NCBI GenBank assembly: GCA_947571655.1
Contig: CANOYR010000015.1
Location: 1-34,452 of the forward strand
From: an uncultured Caryophanales bacterium
GTDB taxonomy: Bacteria > Bacillota_I > Bacilli_A > RF39 > UBA660
Reading direction: 5' to 3'
Length of the DNA: 34,452 nt
Positions 32,877 to 34,452 of the stretch are shown in pieces. How positions within the stretch are numbered: the stretch's first letter is position 1; every line of letters starts with the position of its first letter. Under the pieces are notes generated by a model that did no database searches, had not been told where the DNA came from, and was given only the letters and a program-made list of their open reading frames with translations. The position numbers were made by a program, and so were the translations under genes.

Positions 32877-33044
32877 ATGCAAGTAGTAGGAGAACATGAA
32901 TTAATTCAAATTGTGGGAGGAACTAGTATTTCTGGAACTTTGATTAATTCTTTTTCGACGATTTTAAAGACGATTAGTTCTTTGGGAAGAAGTTTTGGCT
33001 CTTCACTAAGAAGGATTGCGACGAACAGTTTATGTCCATTATAA
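32877..33044 (+). CDS. Double-glycine-leader peptide 2 (bacteriocin precursor candidate)
   Basis: This 55-residue precursor has a 15-residue leader, MQVVGEHELIQIVGG, and a 40-residue core, TSISGTLINSFS then TILKTISSLGRSFG and SSLRRIATNSLCPL. The core is cationic and amphipathic, rich in Ser, Ile and Leu, with GRSFG (a GxxxG) and one Cys near the end. GGAGG lies 4 bases before the ATG at 32877, the same spacing as to the ATA of peptide 1. An in-frame ATG at 32859 overlaps peptide 1 and would place the ribosome site inside the gene. With peptide 1 it looks like a two-peptide (class IIb) pair, but I know of no named homologue. Confidence 0.8.
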   Translation: MQVVGEHELIQIVGGTSISGTLINSFSTILKTISSLGRSFGSSLRRIATNSLCPL

Positions 33045-33208
33045 AGAGAAAAAAAATTTTAGTAGGAGTTCGTCTCTTAGGTCATTTTGTCCTTGCAATC
33101 TTTGGATGTTATTTTCTAAATTATGTTTTGCTAAGTTTTTTTCATTTAGGAAAATATAGTGGAACTTTCCTTAGAATGCTATATCATCTTGTGAATTCGT
33201 TTTGTTAG
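33032..33208 (+). CDS. Small membrane protein, candidate bacteriocin immunity protein (58 aa)
   Basis: This gene overlaps the last 13 bases of peptide 2. The 58-residue product has a basic start (MSIIKRKK) and two hydrophobic stretches (about 9-23 and 26-39), then a Lys/Tyr/Arg-containing tail ending VNSFC. Small basic membrane proteins directly after the peptides are the usual immunity proteins of class II bacteriocins, so this is the natural inference. There is no separate strong ribosome site, so translation would be coupled to peptide 2. The stop lies at the base of the operon's terminator hairpin. Confidence 0.6.
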   Translation: MSIIKRKKILVGVRLLGHFVLAIFGCYFLNYVLLSFFHLGKYSGTFLRMLYHLVNSFC

Positions 33209-33238
33209 GAATTGATATTTAACAATCAGTTCCTTTTT
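33207..33238 (+). terminator. Terminator of the bacteriocin-type operon
   Basis: AGGAATTGAT (33207-33216) pairs over 10 positions (one G-T) with ATCAGTTCCT (33225-33234) and is followed by TTTTT. It closes the exporter-to-immunity transcript. Confidence 0.88.
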
Positions 33239-33370
33239 GATTGGAGTTATTAAAGTTGGAAGACTATATTTTTATGTAAGAATTTCTTTTTTAGCACGTT
33301 ATGATAGTTATATAAAAACATTAATTATTCGTAAAGATTGTCTTTTGTAACGGGTATTTAAAAGTTTTTC

Positions 33371-33397
33371 TTGCATTTAAAAAAATGATTTTATAAT
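33371..33397 (+). promoter_or_regulatory. Promoter of the 185-residue gene
   Basis: TTGCAT (33371-33376) with TATAAT (33392-33397) at a 15-base spacer. The overlapping TAATAT gives 17. It lies about 28 bases before the GTG start. Confidence 0.5.
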
Positions 33398-33424
33398 ATA
33401 AAACTAAAAAAGGAGAGATTTTTA

Positions 33425-33982
33425 GTGAAAAAGTATGTAATATCTAGAGAAAATGTCTGTATAGGAGAATTATTCAAGATTGATTGGGATCCCCTTAGGA
33501 TTAGGGGTAGTAATAGAGATAAAGATGAACAAGAGGAAATCCCATTTAGAATTCCATGTTATTCAGTCCATGTATGTAGAGCAATGTTATTTAATGTCAA
33601 TAAGGATGGACTTGCGAATGATTTAATTTGGACAACTCCAAGTCATTATCTTATTGAAGGTATAAACCCTAAGGTTGATGTTATAACTAAATTTTATATT
33701 TCTGATTATGTCAAATTAGAAGAATTACTGAAATTTTGGAAATATGATGTTGCTTTAACTCAACGTGATTTAAATCGCATATATAAAAAACTGATTGCTA
33801 ATAAGGATTGGCTAAAAAATCATCGGGAATTATTCGGATTTCAAAAAACATCATCAGGGGGTTATAGATATGGTGGAGAAGAAATAATTTCTTATGATAT
33901 TTATAGTAAGCTTGCGATGATTACTGCCCCTGGGGAACCAGATGTACTTGAACCAGGATACTTAATTAAAAGAAGAAAATAA
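33425..33982 (+). CDS. Hypothetical protein (185 aa)
   Basis: I do not recognise this protein. It is soluble, mixed-charge and without a signal or membrane segment. Visible parts are IPCYSVHVCRAMLFNVNKDG (two nearby Cys), a helical middle (YVKLEELLKFWKYD, then TQRDLNRIYKKLIANKDWLK), a Gly-rich SSGGYRYGGEE, and APGEPDVLEPGYL near the end. The GTG start has AAAGGAGAG upstream. It has its own promoter and terminator, so it is a single-gene unit between the bacteriocin-type operon and rpsU. Its isolated position and the AT-rich spacers on both sides suggest an accessory gene. No function is proposed. Confidence 0.75.
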   Translation: MKKYVISRENVCIGELFKIDWDPLRIRGSNRDKDEQEEIPFRIPCYSVHVCRAMLFNVNKDGLANDLIWTTPSHYLIEGINPKVDVITKFYISDYVKLEELLKFWKYDVALTQRDLNRIYKKLIANKDWLKNHRELFGFQKTSSGGYRYGGEEIISYDIYSKLAMITAPGEPDVLEPGYLIKRRK

Positions 33983-34004
33983 TTAAATATAATAAAACGA
34001 AAAG

Positions 34005-34034
34005 AATGATTGGAATTATAGTCAATCATTTTGT
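34005..34034 (+). terminator. Terminator of the 185-residue gene
   Basis: AATGATTG (34005-34012) pairs with CAATCATT (34023-34030), followed by TTTTGTTTATTT. Confidence 0.82.
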
Positions 34035-34123
34035 TTATTTGAAGTTATACTATTTTTTATTTAATAAAAGTTTTTTTGTTTTTAGGCTCTTCTAGAAAAA
34101 TAGATAAAAAATTGAAAAAAATG

Positions 34124-34152
34124 TTGAAAAATAAGGAACAATGAGGTATAAT
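34124..34152 (+). promoter_or_regulatory. Sigma-A promoter of rpsU
   Basis: TTGAAA (34124-34129), a 17-base spacer and TATAAT (34147-34152) lie 33 bases before the rpsU ATG. Confidence 0.9.
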
Positions 34153-34185
34153 CAATCATAGAAAAACACGGAAGGAGGGGAAAAT

Positions 34186-34386
34186 ATGACACAGGTGGCA
34201 GTAAAAAATGGAAATCTTGAGTTTGCATTAAAAAAATTTAAACAAAAAGTTGCTAGAGATGGAGTCCCTTCTGAATGTAAAAAACGTGAAGGTTATGACA
34301 AACCGGGAGTAAGAAGAAGAAATGCTAAAAAAGAGGGGATTAAAAATACTCGAAGAAGAAATAAAGCAAGAAATAATAAAGACTAA
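34186..34386 (+). CDS. rpsU: 30S ribosomal protein bS21
   Basis: bS21 is a small basic protein of the 30S subunit platform near the anti-Shine-Dalgarno region. The 66-residue product shows the standard sequence: NGNLEFALKKFKQKVARDG, then VPSECKKREGYDKPGVRRR and a Lys/Arg-rich tail with RRNKARNN. Length is normal. GGAAGGAGGGG precedes the ATG. It has its own strong promoter and a double hairpin terminator. In Bacillus it sits beside yqeY; that gene is not seen here, though the window ends shortly after. Confidence 0.95.
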   Translation: MTQVAVKNGNLEFALKKFKQKVARDGVPSECKKREGYDKPGVRRRNAKKEGIKNTRRRNKARNNKD

Positions 34387-34446
34387 AGTAATTAGTCTTT
34401 CAGACTGTTGACAAATAAAAATTTTGTTAATAGTCTTTTTATTTTT
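34378..34446 (+). terminator. Double terminator after rpsU
   Basis: A first hairpin is AAAGACTAA/TTAGTCTTT (34378-34400). A second, longer one joins AGACT (34402-34406) to AGTCT (34432-34436), with nine further base pairs inside, two of them G-T, followed by TTTTTATTTTTG. The second is the stronger terminator. Confidence 0.8.
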
Positions 34447-34452
34447 GATATT

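Noticed and set aside
1..34452. CRISPR arrays, rRNA genes and insertion sequences
   Set aside because: No regularly spaced repeats other than the coding repeat at 29693-29824, no rRNA-like stretch and no transposase gene were seen.

Overview
The window is AT-rich, gene-dense chromosomal DNA from a Gram-positive, spore-forming member of the Bacillota. An uncultured-type gut Bacilli or Erysipelotrichia-like lineage is the best guess, and this is an inference. The grounds are very low GC, AGGAGG-type ribosome sites, TTGAAA/TATAAT promoters and Bacillus-type gene sets (sigK, dnaB/dnaI, yqeGH, dnaG-rpoD-trmK-yqfQ). TGA is used as a stop, and murE, an FtsI-type PBP and mraZ show a cell-wall-making organism rather than a mollicute.

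Layout. (1) 1-2640: a large serine recombinase and two small leftward genes, probably the edge of an integrated element, ending next to a tRNA-Gly(UCC). (2) 2855-6002: a leftward group with a DUF2238-like membrane protein, a FAD/Rieske oxidoreductase and a CDF metal exporter. (3) 6158-8472: truB-murE. (4) 8500-11132: divergent sigK and a membrane-anchored polysaccharide deacetylase. (5) 11197-17082: yqeG-yqeH, dnaG-rpoD, trmK and a convergent yqfQ-type spore-coat gene. (6) 17196-19428: type IV pilus/type II secretion PilC-like protein and prepilin peptidase. (7) 19565-24375: dnaB, an unlisted 41-residue membrane peptide, dnaI, a threonine T-box leader, a small unknown gene and thrS. (8) 24559-28496: mraZ (with a four-repeat operator), rsmH, ftsL and a PASTA-type class B PBP. 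(9) 28557-30179: a CmpB-family membrane protein and a pair of CotF-like spore-coat genes. (10) 30250-33208: a compact bacteriocin-like operon. (11) 33425-34386: an unknown gene and rpsU.

The most interesting system is region 10. It has a C39-peptidase ABC exporter, a very short membrane accessory protein, two double-glycine-leader peptides (each core with one GxxxG and one near-terminal Cys) and a 58-residue candidate immunity protein. All lie between one -10 element and one strong terminator. The first peptide has no ATG at the position set by its ribosome site; the codon there is ATA.

Sporulation is a recurrent theme: an uninterrupted sigK behind a sigma-E-like promoter, yqfQ, and the coat-like pair. 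Elsewhere the window is mostly housekeeping information processing (replication initiation, transcription, tRNA modification and charging) plus a shortened dcw cell-division cluster. All names are from reading motifs and remembered families; no database search was possible.
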